Shown piece after piece: positions 9,803 through 20,544 of a stretch of 64,000 nucleotides of DNA (position 1 is the stretch's first letter; the number at the start of each line of letters is the position of its first letter). The stretch comes from Myotis daubentonii (Eukaryota > Chordata > Mammalia > Chiroptera > Vespertilionidae), in contig NC_081840.1 of assembly GCF_963259705.1 (NCBI RefSeq), positions 5,823,062-5,887,061 on the forward strand. Direction: 5' to 3'. The notes under the pieces were generated by a model, which was given only the letters and a program-made list of their open reading frames with translations, was not told the origin of the DNA and ran no database searches. The translations under genes were made by a program, and so were the position numbers.

Positions 9803-11985
9803 CTCCCTAACCCGGAGAATTCAGTAAAGGAGGCTGTCTGGACCTGGGCTGGGGGCAAGGCTGGCGCTCAGAGAGCCCCTGGGTGAGTGGGGGTGGGGTG
9901 GCTGAGGACCAGCGGTGTGGACCTGGGGCCTCGGGCTGTGCGGGGGCCAGTGCCGGGTGGCAGGGCCTGGCTCTGCCTTCGGCTCTCGACACCTCTGCAG
10001 GAAACGGAAGATAAGAGTTGATTTCAATGTTGTCAAACCAGCATCACCACAGTGTAAAAAGGAGCTCGTTTAATTAGTCAGCGGAGGAACTGAAGGTTTT
10101 CGTGAGGGCCCTTTCGGCTGTCTGGGCCGGGGAGGGAGAATTTGGGACCGGCAGGTCCCCTGTGGCTGCTGAGGACGCAGTGAGCAGGTGGGTGGCTTTG
10201 TGGCGAGGGCTGGGGACCAGCTGCGGGTGTGTGTGGCGTAGCCTTGAGCAGAGCTGTCTGCCCGACGCGTCCCTTTCTCCCAGGGAATAACTGTTGGCTG
10301 TGTGGATGTCTCCCTGGCCCCTTGTCCGGTCTATCCTGGCGTGTCCTGGCCTCCCCACTGAGCCAGTCTGCCCTGGGCCTCGGCGATGGAGGGCCTGGGA
10401 CCACCTGGGGACAGCCAGCCACTGTCCTGGGAGCCCTCAGCCCCAGTCCATGGTACCTACGGTCTCTCCTTGGGTAGATTTGAGGAATCCACTTCTCTCC
10501 CTTGAACTGAGTCAATCCCGAAGTTGCTGACAAGCTGGGTGGCCGAGGGCTACCTGTCCAGGCGCACTGGGGGCCTCCCTCCCGGCGCTCCGGGCCGTTC
10601 TGAACCCACTCGGCCAGCCCGGCCAAGAGGCCAAAGGGAGGCCAGCTCCGCCAGATGAGGTGACCAGAAACCCAAGATGGGCAGCGATATAAATAGACAC
10701 TTGGCAAATGCTTCCAGTCTAAAAATAGAACTAAGGGGGGCCTTCCTGGGGGAGTCCTGACTGGCCAAAGGAGTGGTCCCCAACTGGAGTCGGGGCTGGT
10801 CAGGGCAAGAGGGCCAGGCCAAAGGAGCTCAGCCAAGTGTCCCGGACACAGTGCGCGCTGGCTGTGCATTCAGTTGTCCGTGCGACGCACAGGCCTCAGG
10901 GAGTCCACCCTCTGGGCCAACCCGGGGCTGGCGCTGGGGGCTGGAGTGAGCCGGCCCGGCTGTGCCCTCTCTCGGGGCTCCCACTTCGCATGGGTGGAGA
11001 ATGGCTGCATGACCACGCTGTCCCTGGCGGACAGGCAGTGTGAACAGGCACCTGAGGCCACTGGCCAGAGGAGGGCAGTGTGCCCTCACCTGAACCCTGG
11101 GCTGAGCTGGTAGGTGCCGGGGCGTTGGCACCGCAGGGAAGTGAGAATGGGAGGTCAGGAGAAGGCAGGGGCTGGCCACAGACACAGCAGGACACAGACA
11201 GACGGAGGAGAAAGGGGCCGGCCCTCCTCTGTCCACCGCAGCCACAGCCCTGGGGCTGAGCTGGAAGTAGGTCTGCAGGTGCCGCAGTGGCAGGGCGAAC
11301 CAGACACAGCGATAAGGAAAAGAAGCAAATCGCCAAAAGATAGGAAAACGGAAACACGCCGGCCTCCTGCAGGAAGACCTTCCGGCCTGGGCTGGTGGCT
11401 CTCTCTGTCTGTGGTGGCTGCGTCTCTGCTGCCTGGATTTTAAAAAGAACTTTAGTTATTCCTTTTGTTACAAACTGTGAAGATGCATTTAGGGTTGTCA
11501 GGTTCCCCCAGGGCGCCCGGACCAACCAGCATGGCCTGAGCCCAGGGGGCCAGCAGCGCCAGCGTCCAGCGTCCTCCTTCCTTCCGTTTGGGTCCAGGCT
11601 GGAGCTGTTTGTGTGATGTCTGTCTCCCTCTAGAGGCCGGCCTGGCCTCCTTGCCGGGGCTGGGTGGGGCGGAACATGTGGCTGAAGGAGGGAGAGGCCT
11701 AAAGCATGCCTACCTGCTAACAGTAATGACACTCCCCATCGGGAGAGGTGGTCTCCTGCCATCCGTGCAAGACTCAGAGAGGTCACTCCACTGACCCCAG
11801 ATCACACAGCTGGGGGAGGTGGAGCCAGGAGCCAAACCCAGCTTGGGTATCCCCTCAAACCATGGGAGGCTCTCCCCCACTAAGATCCCAGTCTCCCCAG
11901 CTACCAGAGGGCTTTACCATCTACTGAGTCAGGTCAAGCCAGGTGTGAACAGCTGACTCTGCCCAAGGTCCATTCACCTGTGTGT
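9803..11985. other. Spacer without recognisable gene
   Basis: Mostly GC-rich unique-looking sequence. Several long open frames occur on both strands, which is usual for GC-rich DNA. None resembles a known protein or has convincing splice sites. A MIR fragment lies at about 11765-11850. Confidence 0.5.
11765..11850 (+). repeat. MIR fragment
   Basis: CAGAGAGGTCACT followed by AGATCACACAGCTGGG and GGAGCCAGGAG, the MIR core order. Confidence 0.65.
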
Positions 11986-11989
11986 CCAT

Positions 11990-12480
11990 CTATCATCCAT
12001 CCCTGCATCCATTGATCCATCCACCCACCCACCCAGCCACTTATCCACCCACCCACCCAGTCATCCACCCACCCACCCATCCATCCATCCACCCACCCAC
12101 CCACCCACCCACCCACCTACCCACCCACCCATCCATCCACCCACCCACCCAGCCACTTATCCACCCAGTCATCCACCCACCCACCCACCCACCCATCCAT
12201 CCACCCACCCACCCAGCCACTTATCCACCCAGTCATCCACCCACCCACCCACCCATCCATCCACCCACCCACCCACCCACCCACCTACCCACCCACCCAT
12301 CCATCCACCCACCCACCCACCCATCCATCCACCCACCCACCCAGCCACTTATCCACCCAGTCATCCACCCACCCACCCACCCATCCATCCACCCACCCAC
12401 CCAGCCACTTATCCACCCATCTACCCAGTCATCCACCCACCCACCCAGCCACCCACCCACCCACCTACCCACCCACCCAT
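11990..12480 (+). repeat. CCAC/CCAT tetranucleotide satellite with higher-order units
   Basis: About 490 bp built of CCAC, CCAT, CCAG and TTAT tetramers. Above the 4-bp period, blocks ending in AGCCACTTATCCACCCAGTC recur several times at roughly 65-70 bp, so the array has expanded in larger units. The long open frames on both strands are only a product of the period. Confidence 0.95.
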
Positions 12481-12485
12481 CTGTT

Positions 12486-14267
12486 CACTGATTTGTTTCA
12501 TGCACTTATTCACTGAGCCTCCCCGGGTGCCTGCCCTGTGCTGGGTGCTGTGGGCTCAGAGACAAACCTGCTGGACTCTGCCTGCCAGCAGCTCACCGCT
12601 GGGTGGGGAGACAGTTAGACCTGCACAAACCAGCCTAAAGGGAGAGGCGGCGGGTTTTCTGTTCTGCTGTGGAGAAGGGTGTTTGTTTGGGAGACAAGTT
12701 GCAGGTGAAACTTGGCTGCAGTGACCGAGAGAACACGCTCTCAAGTGTCAGCTTCTTGGGCTGCCTTTTCTAACGCACCGCCCCCCACCCGCCCAATGCC
12801 CCTGTCCCCACCCTACTCTACGTCTGTCCTCGGTCCTTACACCATCTGGCAGACTCTGTATTGTTATTTATTGTGTTGGTGTCCGTCTCCCCACCTAGAA
12901 CAGAAGACCCATGGGTGAGGGGCATTTGTCTGAGTTTCCTGCTGTGGTCTGGTGCCTGGAATGTGGCACGTAGTAGGCATGCTATGTTTGTGGCATGGGG
13001 GGGAGATGATGCAGCCGGGGGCTGGGCAGATGGATTGTGAGATGGATCTGATCATAAACAGGACTGGGTGCCTCACTGGATGTAGGGTGCAGGGGGAAAG
13101 GCATTCAGGGCCATTTCTGGGTTCCTGCCTCAAGTGCCAGGGGGTGAGCGGTACTTACCACATTAGATGCTCTGCAGGAATCACAGGACTAAACAGCTCC
13201 CTGTTCTGTCAGTTAGACAACATTCCTCAAGCTCCCTCATCACGCAAGGTACTGGCCTTCCAAGTGTAGCATCTGCAAATGAATCTAAGCTCCAACTGTA
13301 CTTGCCCTGCTCATAACAGGACTGTCACCTCCTTCCTTCTAGAATCTATGCTCCTATTAATGCAGCCTTTGCATTTGGCCGGCCACTTCCACTGGAGCGT
13401 GCCCTGAGTGGTCACAGATGTGAGGCAGGCACTGTCCTCTTTTCGTGGATGCAGAAACGGAGGCACAGAATGGTCAGGGAGCTTGCCCGAGGTTTCAGAG
13501 CTGACTTGAGTGACAGAGCTGGTATCCTAACACAGGCAGCTTGGCTCCTAACCAGACAGAGCCGCTTCTCTCTAAAGTCCAGGACAGGCATCAGAACTGG
13601 CCTTGGACGGGCCACGTCCTGCCCTTTGCCCTCTGCCGTGGCAACTGCTACGGCAACTCGTGTCCTCCACTCAAAAATGCCTGGGCAGGCGCCAGTGAGG
13701 CTGCCCTCTGTCAATTCTCAGCCTGCTCAGGGCTGGCCTACAAGTCCACCCACCAGGACACGTGGCCCTGCCCTGAGGGCCACTGTCCCCGGTCCGGCCA
13801 GGTTTCTGGTCAGGGGACACCCTGGACAAGTTCACGGCTCTCTGAGCCTCAGGGTCCTCGCAGGGCTGCAATGATTTCGAGCGACGAGCCGATGGAATCG
13901 GCCTCTTGTTGGAGCAGCTCCTAGTTTGGTTTGAGGCCAAACGGCCAGCCCAGCAGTGGGCCCCACAGGGCGTGGTCTCCTTGCTCAGCAAGCTCTGCTC
14001 AGCGCTGGGTCTTGCTGGGGCGGGGGACTCAAGCGGAGGCAGACTTCGCTGGGGCCCTGGGGGCAGGGACAGTGTGGGACCAGGGCAGTGTGAAGGGGGT
14101 GGAACCGACAGTGCTGCTCCCAGGAGGGCCCTGACCAGCCTTCTGGGTGCCAGGCATCAGTGGCCCACGCCCCCAGCCCTCCCTGGCAACTAGACACCTT
14201 GAGGCCTGGGCTTGGGCCTTATTTGCCTCAGTGCGGCCTCAGCTCTGATAGTGTTTGTTGAATGAAT
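12486..14267. other. Spacer without recognisable gene
   Basis: Unique-looking sequence with an L2-like piece near 12935-12985 (GTGCCTGGAATGTGGCACG, then AGTAGGCA) and a MIR at about 13395-13550. No exon recognised. Confidence 0.5.
13395..13550 (+). repeat. MIR fragment
   Basis: Contains GAGGCAGGCACTGTCCTC, then GCAGAAACGGAGGCACAGA and TTGCCCGAGG, in MIR order. Confidence 0.7.
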
Positions 14268-14282
14268 AAGTGAGGGAGCTTT

Positions 14283-14525
14283 TTTTTTTTTTTTAAATCC
14301 TCACCCGAGGATTTTTTCCTACTGATTTTTAGAGAGAGTGGAAGGGAGGGGGAGAGACAGGACAAACACTAATATGAGAGAGACACATCGATTGGTTGTC
14401 TCCCGTATGCCCTCGACCAGAGCTGGGACCCTGCAACCGAGGTACATGCCCTTGACTGGAGTCGAACCTGGGACCCTTCGGTATGCAGGACGACGCTCTG
14501 TCCACTGAGCCAAACTGGCCAGGGC
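14283..14525 (-). mobile_element. VES-related SINE, minus strand
   Basis: Poly-T tail at the left, the ATCGATTGGTTG core and the GTCCACTGAGCCAAACTGGC tRNA-like head at the right. The target duplication AAGTGAGGGAGCTTT (14268-14282) and AAGCGAGGGAGCTTT (14526-14540) has one mismatch. Confidence 0.93.
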
Positions 14526-14540
14526 AAGCGAGGGAGCTTT

Positions 14541-14985
14541 GTGGGTTTCCTGAGCAGGAATCACTCCAGGGGAGTCAGGGAGGCTAAGACACCAATGAGA
14601 TGTGAGCTGGGGCTGGAGGGGCAGGGACATCACAGCCCGGTTCCTGGACCTCCCCGGAGGTGTCTGGATGTGGTCTGGGGCCCAGGCCTGCAGGTGCGGA
14701 CAGTGGTCCTGTGTCCCCAGAGCCTGATGCTCCTGTGGCCTCTCTCTACTGCCCACAGCTGGGTCCTGAGGGCACTGGGACAAGGGGCATTAGGGGTGGG
14801 GTGGGCGGGAATCCAGGTGGGCATCGACCTGCGTGCTTTCCAGCTCAACCTCTGCCTCTGGGCCACTGGTCAGCAGCTCCTGCTTCCTGCCCCCTCCCCC
14901 ACCGCAGGTATTTAAGGTCTGAGAGGACCTGACCGGTTGTTGGTGGTGGCACTGGACTGTTCTAGGAGAAACACCCACGTTGTCC
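14541..14985 (+). promoter_or_regulatory. SLC25A47: SLC25A47 upstream region and 5-prime UTR
   Basis: Sequence directly upstream of the start codon. A TATA-like TATTTAAG lies at 14909-14916, about 70 bp before the ATG, so transcription may begin near 14940. There is no CpG island, which suits the liver-restricted expression known for this gene. Placement of the start site is inference. Confidence 0.45.
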
Positions 14986-15013
14986 ATGGATTTTGTTGCT
15001 GGAGCCATCGGAG
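14986..15013 (+). CDS. SLC25A47: SLC25A47 coding exon 1
   Basis: Encodes MDFVAGAIG plus the first base of Gly10. The donor is GTAGCGG, not a strong consensus. Phase 1. Confidence 0.93.
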
Positions 15014-18000
15014 GTAGCGGACAGGGCAGCAGGGCCTTGTAGGGGACTGTTGCTCCTGGGGGTACCTGGAGGAGCTGGGGGATGCTCTGTCCTAGGGGGG
15101 CCTCTGGAAGATGTGGGGTTTGAGGAGTCACCCCAGAAGTGGCTGGGACCTGGTGTGGGCATGGGTGCTGAGTGACAGGAGGACAGAGCTGGTTCCTGGG
15201 AGACTCCAGTGGCAACACAGGGCTGGGTGCAGGTTGGGGGGTGGGGGTGAGTCTGCACTGGCCTGGGGGGCCCAGCTGGGGAGGCTAAGGGGCAGTTCTG
15301 GGGTGGGGGGCTCGGGGGCAGAGGTGGTCTTTGCCTGGGCCAGGAGGAGGCTGGGAGTGACCAGCACAGAGGACTGGCTGAGACAGGAAAGGACCAGAAG
15401 CTCCAGGAGAGGTGGACAGTGAGGACAACGCTTCCTGGAAACTGTGGGCCGAGGAGGGGAGGGCCCGTCCCCACCCCAGCCCCGCCCCAGCCCCGCCTGC
15501 CCAGCCACCGTGTGCAACTGTTTTTATTTCTGGGGAAAGGGCTCATTGCGAAAGACAGACCCAGAGGGCTAACTGGCCCGTTGGGAAACAGGCTGATTTG
15601 GGCTCCGGATCCTCCCGGCCACCCACCTTGCAGGCGGTGGAGGCTGTTTGGGGCCCGGCACCCTTGGCCTTGCTTATCGTGTGAAACAGCAGTGGGCTCC
15701 TTCCTGTCCTTACTTCTGGGAACAGTGTGGGAGAGGAGGGAGCAGCGCCAAGCCAGGGAGACCAGGGCTCTGGCCCCATCCAGAGGCTTGCTGAGGTCCT
15801 ACTGTGTGCAGGGACTGAGGCCAGCTGCTGCCCTGGACATCAGCCCCCTAAGGAGGAGGCTCAGAGATGGGGCTTGGCTTGCCCAGGATCACACAGCCGG
15901 GAAGGGATCTTGGATGTCAGATGTTTCCTCCGGAGTCCACGGAAGGCCTGGTGGAAAGGGCCTCTGCTCTGTGCTGGGTCCCGGGTCACAGGGAACAGAC
16001 GTGGGCCTTGTCCCTGACTCCAGCTCCGGAGGCAGAGCTGGCATGCTGTGGGCCAGGGGCTCTGATCCACAGGCTTCTGGGAACAGAGGCAGCCTGAGCT
16101 CAGGGGCGAGGGAGGGCTCCGGAGAGGAGGTGGTGCTGTGGGAGGGCTTTGATGGATGAATAGGAGTTTGCTGAGGTTTATGTGAGGGTCGAAGAGGGTA
16201 ATTCTTTTCAAGTCAGTCTTTTACTTCATTTCATTCATTCATTCACTCTATTCTTTCATTCATGCATGTTTATCAAGTCCTGGGATACAGAGTAAATAGG
16301 ACCCAACCCCAAAGCATTACTGTCCTCACATGGCCCTCGCCACCCCTCCCCAGGGACCTGTCTGCTCACTCTCCGGCTTCCCCATGGCAATGCTGGGGCC
16401 TGGATATTGAGTCCCTGGTGTCAGGAAAGGAGATGGAAACAGGACGTTGGCAGAGGGCCCGGGTCCAGGAAGCCTCGCGTCCACTGTGCCACACAAGCTC
16501 GCGGTTCCAGGAGCCCTTCATGGAGCCCTGGGGGGGCTGGGCTCTCCCACCCCCAGACAAACCCGTCGCAGCCTGAGGCTTGAGGGCCAGCGCTGCCTGG
16601 CCTGGGACAGGCCCAGCCAGTGCCAGACCAAAAGTTCTCCCAAAACATGGCCCCAGAGGCAGGGCGAGGAGCGTCCTGGGGGCCAGCAGCCAGTTGGGAG
16701 TCCCTTCAATCTCGGAGCCTCCGTTGCCTCATTTGCAGAACGGGGTGGCTCTCCTGTTGATGAGACACTGGACGAGGAGGGGGTCTGCTCCCGCTGTCCT
16801 CAGCCCGAGCTCTGGTTTCCTTCTAGGCGTCTGCGGTGTTGCTGTGGGCTACCCCCTGGACACGGTGAAGGTATGTAGCGATAGGCCCTGCAGCCTTCCT
16901 CCTCCCCCTCCCCCCACCCTGCCTGCCCCTGAGAGCCTCCTGCACCCCATCCCCAGCCAGAAGAGCTTCCTAGGGTGCTCATCACACCCGGCCCTCCCCA
17001 CCCGCCTCCGGACATTCTGCCCCTTTTCCAGCCTCTGGCTCCTCCTCTTACATGGGGCTCACTGTCCCTGCTCTGCCACTGAGAGCGTGGCCGTGACATC
17101 CAAGGAGCTGGCTCTTCCCCTCCCCCAGGCCTGCTGTCCTTGCCCTGACCTTGACCCCTTCCTGAAGCCTGGTTCTCCCACAGGTCAAGATCCAGACAGA
17201 GCCCAAGTACACAGGCATCTGGCACTGCGTCCGGGACACGTATCTGCGAGAGCGGGTAGGCCTGGGGCCAGGATGACAGGCAGGGGATGTTGGGGCTCAG
17301 GCCCCAGGCCTGCCACTCACCACTCTCTGAGCCTCGGTTCTCTCGCTTCCAAATGGGAATAATTGCACCAACCTCTGGGTTCCTCTGAGGCCCAGGGCTG
17401 GGTGTCCAGCATGCGGGGGGGCGGGGGGGGGGGTGTCCGGGGACTTTGACGATGGGGGGACCCATGTGTGGGCATTTCTGTCCTCTTCAGGGTGGAGTTG
17501 TCAGGTCCCCAGGGTCCAGGACAGAGAGCTGTCCAGAGGGGGGACAGGGACATTTACCAAAGCGACCTTGGGGCTTGGTGCTGGCCAAGGAGGGGCCAAA
17601 GGAAAACAGCAACAAGGAAGCATGCCAGTTCCTCAGCTTCATCATCAAGTAGCTGCCCAGGGTCCAGCCTGGCCCTCTGTCTCTTCATCACAATCTCTCA
17701 AGTTGAGCACTCTGAGCCCCATTTTACAGCCCAGGATACTGAGGCCCTAGGCAGTAAGTGACTTGCCTGAGGTCCCATAGCCAGGAAGGGCCTGCAGGGG
17801 TGAGACCAGGGCCCTCCTCCTGGCCGAACCTCTGGCCTGACTGCAGTCCTTGGGTCCCGTCCATCTGCCCACCAGGTGAGGGGCTTCTACAGGGGCCTCT
17901 TGTTGCCCATAAGCACAGTGTCCCTGGTCTCGTCACTGTCTTTCGGCACCTACCACAACTGCCTCACACGCATCTGCCGGTTCCGGTATGGCAGCGCCGA

Positions 18001-19622
18001 CGCCAAGCCCGCCAGGACCGACATCACGCTCTCGGGTTTCGCCTCTGGCCTCGTCCGTGTGAGTGGGGTCCCGGGACCCCAGGGGTGGGGAGGGCCTGAG
18101 AGGTCCCTAAGCCCAGAAGGCAGGGAAACTGAAGCTCCGTGAGGGCAGAGGCTGGATGGAGGCTGGGGGGACTAAGGGTGAGAACTCAGCTGAGTCTCAT
18201 CAGCTGAGGGAACTTGAGGACTCCAGGGAGCCTCCCTGAACTTCTGACTCTTCATCAGTAAGAGGCGTCTCGATGAGGACTAAGTGAGGTCACATGTAAA
18301 GCCCCTAACACCAAGTCCGACAGGTATGAGCACCCATGAAATGCAAACAACATTATCAGTAATGTTATGTTACATATTGTTAGGAAATACTTTGTTTTAT
18401 TATTCTTACATTAAGTACTTACATTAATTAAGTCATACGGTAATATGTCATTGACATACTAATTATGTGATTAAATGCTTTCATGAATTGGAGTCACAGC
18501 CACTTACCTGACACCTACTGTGTGTGGAGTCCGCTCTGTGCTGGACGAGTGTGTAGCTGGAGAAGGTGCTGGCTTGGGCTTGGGTGGGCAGCGCGGGCTT
18601 TGAACGCCGCTCCACCGGGGCCGTGGGCCAGGTTCCCCGATGTCACTGTGGGTAACGGGAGGCTGACGGGAGGCCAGGTCCAGGGTGTGTGGGCAGTGCT
18701 GGCGCCTTCTATGGCTTCGTCTCTGCTCCAGGTGTTCCTGACCTCGCCTACCGAGGTGGCCAAGGTCCGCCTGCAGACCCAGACCCAGACGCAGATGCAG
18801 CAGAGGCGGAGATCCTCGGCCTCATGGCCCTCGGCCGTGCCCCCCATGTGTCCTGCACCCCCTGCAAGTCAGGTGCCCGGGCCCAAGTACCGGGGGCCGC
18901 TGCACTGCCTGGCCACGGTGGCCCGTGAGGAGGGGCTGCGGGGCCTCTACAAGGGCAGCTCGGCCCTGCTCCTCCGGGAGGGCCACTCCTTCGCCACCTA
19001 CTTCCTCTCCTACTCCGTCCTCAGCGAGTGGCTCACCCCTGCTGGCCACAGCCAGCCAGGTGAGTGGGGGCTGGGGCCTGGAAGGGGCACAGGCTCAGCC
19101 AGTGGGAACTGAGTCAGGTGGCATACTGCTACCCCAGAGCCTCCCAGGGTGGGAACCTGAGTGCTCTTGACGCTGAGGGTCAGGACAGACCCCCTCAGCG
19201 TGGCCTGGGTCGAGTCACATTGGTGGAATGAGCCCAGGGCTTCATGACGGCTGGGCCCTGCCCTGGGAGCCCCACCCACTCTCCTCTGGGGCCTCCATCC
19301 GCCTCCAATCAAGGTGCTCCCTCGTGGGTCTCCCCCTGCAGATGTCCTGGGTGTGCTGCTGGCCGGTGGCTGTGCAGGGGTCCTGGCCTGGGCTGTGGCC
19401 ACCCCCATGGACGTGATCAAGACTCGCCTGCAGGCGGACGGGCAGGGCCAGCAGCGCTACAGGGGCCTCCTGCATTGCGTGGTGACCAGCGTGCGGGAGG
19501 AAGGGCCGCGGGTCCTCTTCAAGGGGCTGACGCTCAACTGCTGCCGTGCCTTCCCCGTCAACATGGTGGTCTTCGTCGGCTACGAAGCCGCGCTGAGGCT
19601 CACCCGGGGCCTGCTCAAGTAG
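14986..19622 (+). CDS. SLC25A47: SLC25A47, mitochondrial carrier (whole coding region, six exons)
   Basis: The coding exons are 14986-15013, 16827-16870, 17184-17255, 17876-18058, 18732-19059 and 19342-19622. All have GT-AG introns and join in frame to 311 codons plus TAG. Human SLC25A47 has 308. The three mitochondrial carrier signatures are present: PLDTVK at residues 19-24, PTEVAK at 115-120 and PMDVIK at 240-245. Each comes with the six-helix layout of an inner-membrane carrier. The family member is liver-enriched (formerly HDMCP) and has been tied to hepatic mitochondrial energy and NAD metabolism; its substrate is not settled. The start is chosen because MDFVAGAIGG matches the family exactly. 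No frameshift or stop is seen, so the gene looks functional. The neighbour SLC25A29 is a related carrier. Confidence 0.96.
15780..15905 (+). repeat. MIR fragment in SLC25A47 intron 1
   Basis: TACTGTGTGCAGGGACTGAG, then GAGGCTCAGAGATGG and GATCACACAGCCGGG. Confidence 0.75.
16827..16870 (+). CDS. SLC25A47: SLC25A47 coding exon 2
   Basis: Acceptor TTCCTTCTAG, donor GTATGTAG. Encodes the rest of helix 1 and the first PLDTVK signature. Confidence 0.95.
17184..17255 (+). CDS. SLC25A47: SLC25A47 coding exon 3
   Basis: Acceptor TTCTCCCACAG, donor GTAGGCC. Encodes VKIQTEPKYTGIWHC and on to RER, the matrix loop of repeat 1. Confidence 0.95.
17690..17800 (+). repeat. MIR fragment in SLC25A47 intron 3
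   Basis: CCCCATTTTACAGCCCAGGA, then GTGACTTGCCTGAGGTC, the MIR core. Confidence 0.8.
17876..18058 (+). CDS. SLC25A47: SLC25A47 coding exon 4
   Basis: Acceptor CTGCCCACCAG, donor GTGAGTGG. Begins VRGFYRGLLLP and ends SGFASGLVR; covers helix 2 and the start of helix 3. Confidence 0.95.
18732..19059 (+). CDS. SLC25A47: SLC25A47 coding exon 5
   Basis: Acceptor TCTGCTCCAG, donor GTGAGTGG. Holds the second signature PTEVAK and a Q/T-rich then S/P-rich loop. The loop is where the bat protein is longer than human. Confidence 0.95.
19342..19622 (+). CDS. SLC25A47: SLC25A47 coding exon 6 with stop
   Basis: Acceptor CCCCCTGCAG. Begins with a split Asp codon, holds the third signature PMDVIK and ends LTRGLLK then TAG. 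Confidence 0.95.
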
Positions 19623-20538
19623 CTGTCCCACCGCTCGGGGGCCAGCCTGTGGAGGCCCGCTCCCAAGGGGTCCCGCAGGGTAGAGGTGGCGTGGGATGAA
19701 AGCACCAGAGACCAGGGCTTAAGAGGACTGGCACAAGGCACCAGCACCAGCAACTTTACTTTTTACACACACTGTTTTATACTAAGCTGTGGCTGGTCAT
19801 GCTTCATAGATCACTGCTAGGGCTTGGCCTATCATAGGGAAGTAGCAGATCGTTACAAGCTGGGCAAGACTGGGCAAGCTTTGTCTAGATCCATCTATGT
19901 ATGACAGTTGCTATGACAAAAGTCTGCTTGCCTAGATCACAAGAACTGGGGTGCAAGCCAAGTTCGTGTCCTTTACAAGACTTGGAGTGGGGTCAGGCCT
20001 TTCCTGGACCCTCACTGTCTCTTACACCAGCCCACCGGCAGCTTCCACAGGTCAGAGTAGCTAGAGGAGGCAAAGGGGAGTGTCTCCACTGGGTGGTCAC
20101 CCAGGACAGCGGGGAGCCACCCCGAAGACAGGCAGCTGGGGCCTGGGCGTGGTCCGCCAGCTACAGAGCAGAGAAGGTCAAAGCCATCTGTTACCAGCCA
20201 GGTTGGCCTGAGGGTCACAGGAGCCAGGAAGGAGCGGCCTCTGGGGTGAAGGCATCTGTCACATGGTCCTGGGTGCCGGTGGCCAGTTGTCCATTCCAGC
20301 CTCCCCCGCCCCTTGTCTTCAGAGCACCCCGTGTCTGCACCACCATTTGTTCAGCTGTCCTCTGGGCCACCACCCCACCCCACTCAGCCCCCTGCTACTT
20401 AGGGCACCCAAGTCCCTTAGATGCAGCTCACCTAGTCCCTCCCCACCTCAGAGGCCCTGCCTGGCGGCCTGGCGAGCTGGTGTGAGGGCAGGTCGTGCTA
20501 CCCCCTCTGCCTGTGCACTTGGAGGGGGGCTGTTGCCA

Positions 20539-20544
20539 ATTAAA
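20539..20544 (+). terminator. SLC25A47: Probable SLC25A47 polyadenylation signal
   Basis: ATTAAA about 0.9 kb after the stop. A GT-rich stretch (GTGGTGCTGCGCTGTGGTCT) follows within 40 bp, the usual downstream element. No AATAAA occurs between stop and this site. Confidence 0.5.

Noticed and set aside
10078..11786. Overlapping open frames of 236-296 codons upstream of SLC25A47
   Set aside because: Both strands are open at once, codon content follows GC bias, and there is no family resemblance or conserved splice signal.
11990..12480. Array resembling a CRISPR at first glance
   Set aside because: Tetranucleotide repeats without unique spacers, in a mammalian genome.
11982..12491. Open frames of a HPPTHP / GGWVGGW repeat protein on both strands
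   Set aside because: They result directly from the tetranucleotide satellite, whose period never creates stops. There is no start context or splice support.
15419..16159. 246-codon open frame in SLC25A47 intron 1
   Set aside because: It overlaps a MIR and lies between proven exons. No protein family resemblance.
19690..20025. Possible sixth LTR
   Set aside because: The segment ends in CTCTTACA and looks LTR-like, but I found no clear TATA box, AATAAA or target duplication, so it is not listed as an element.
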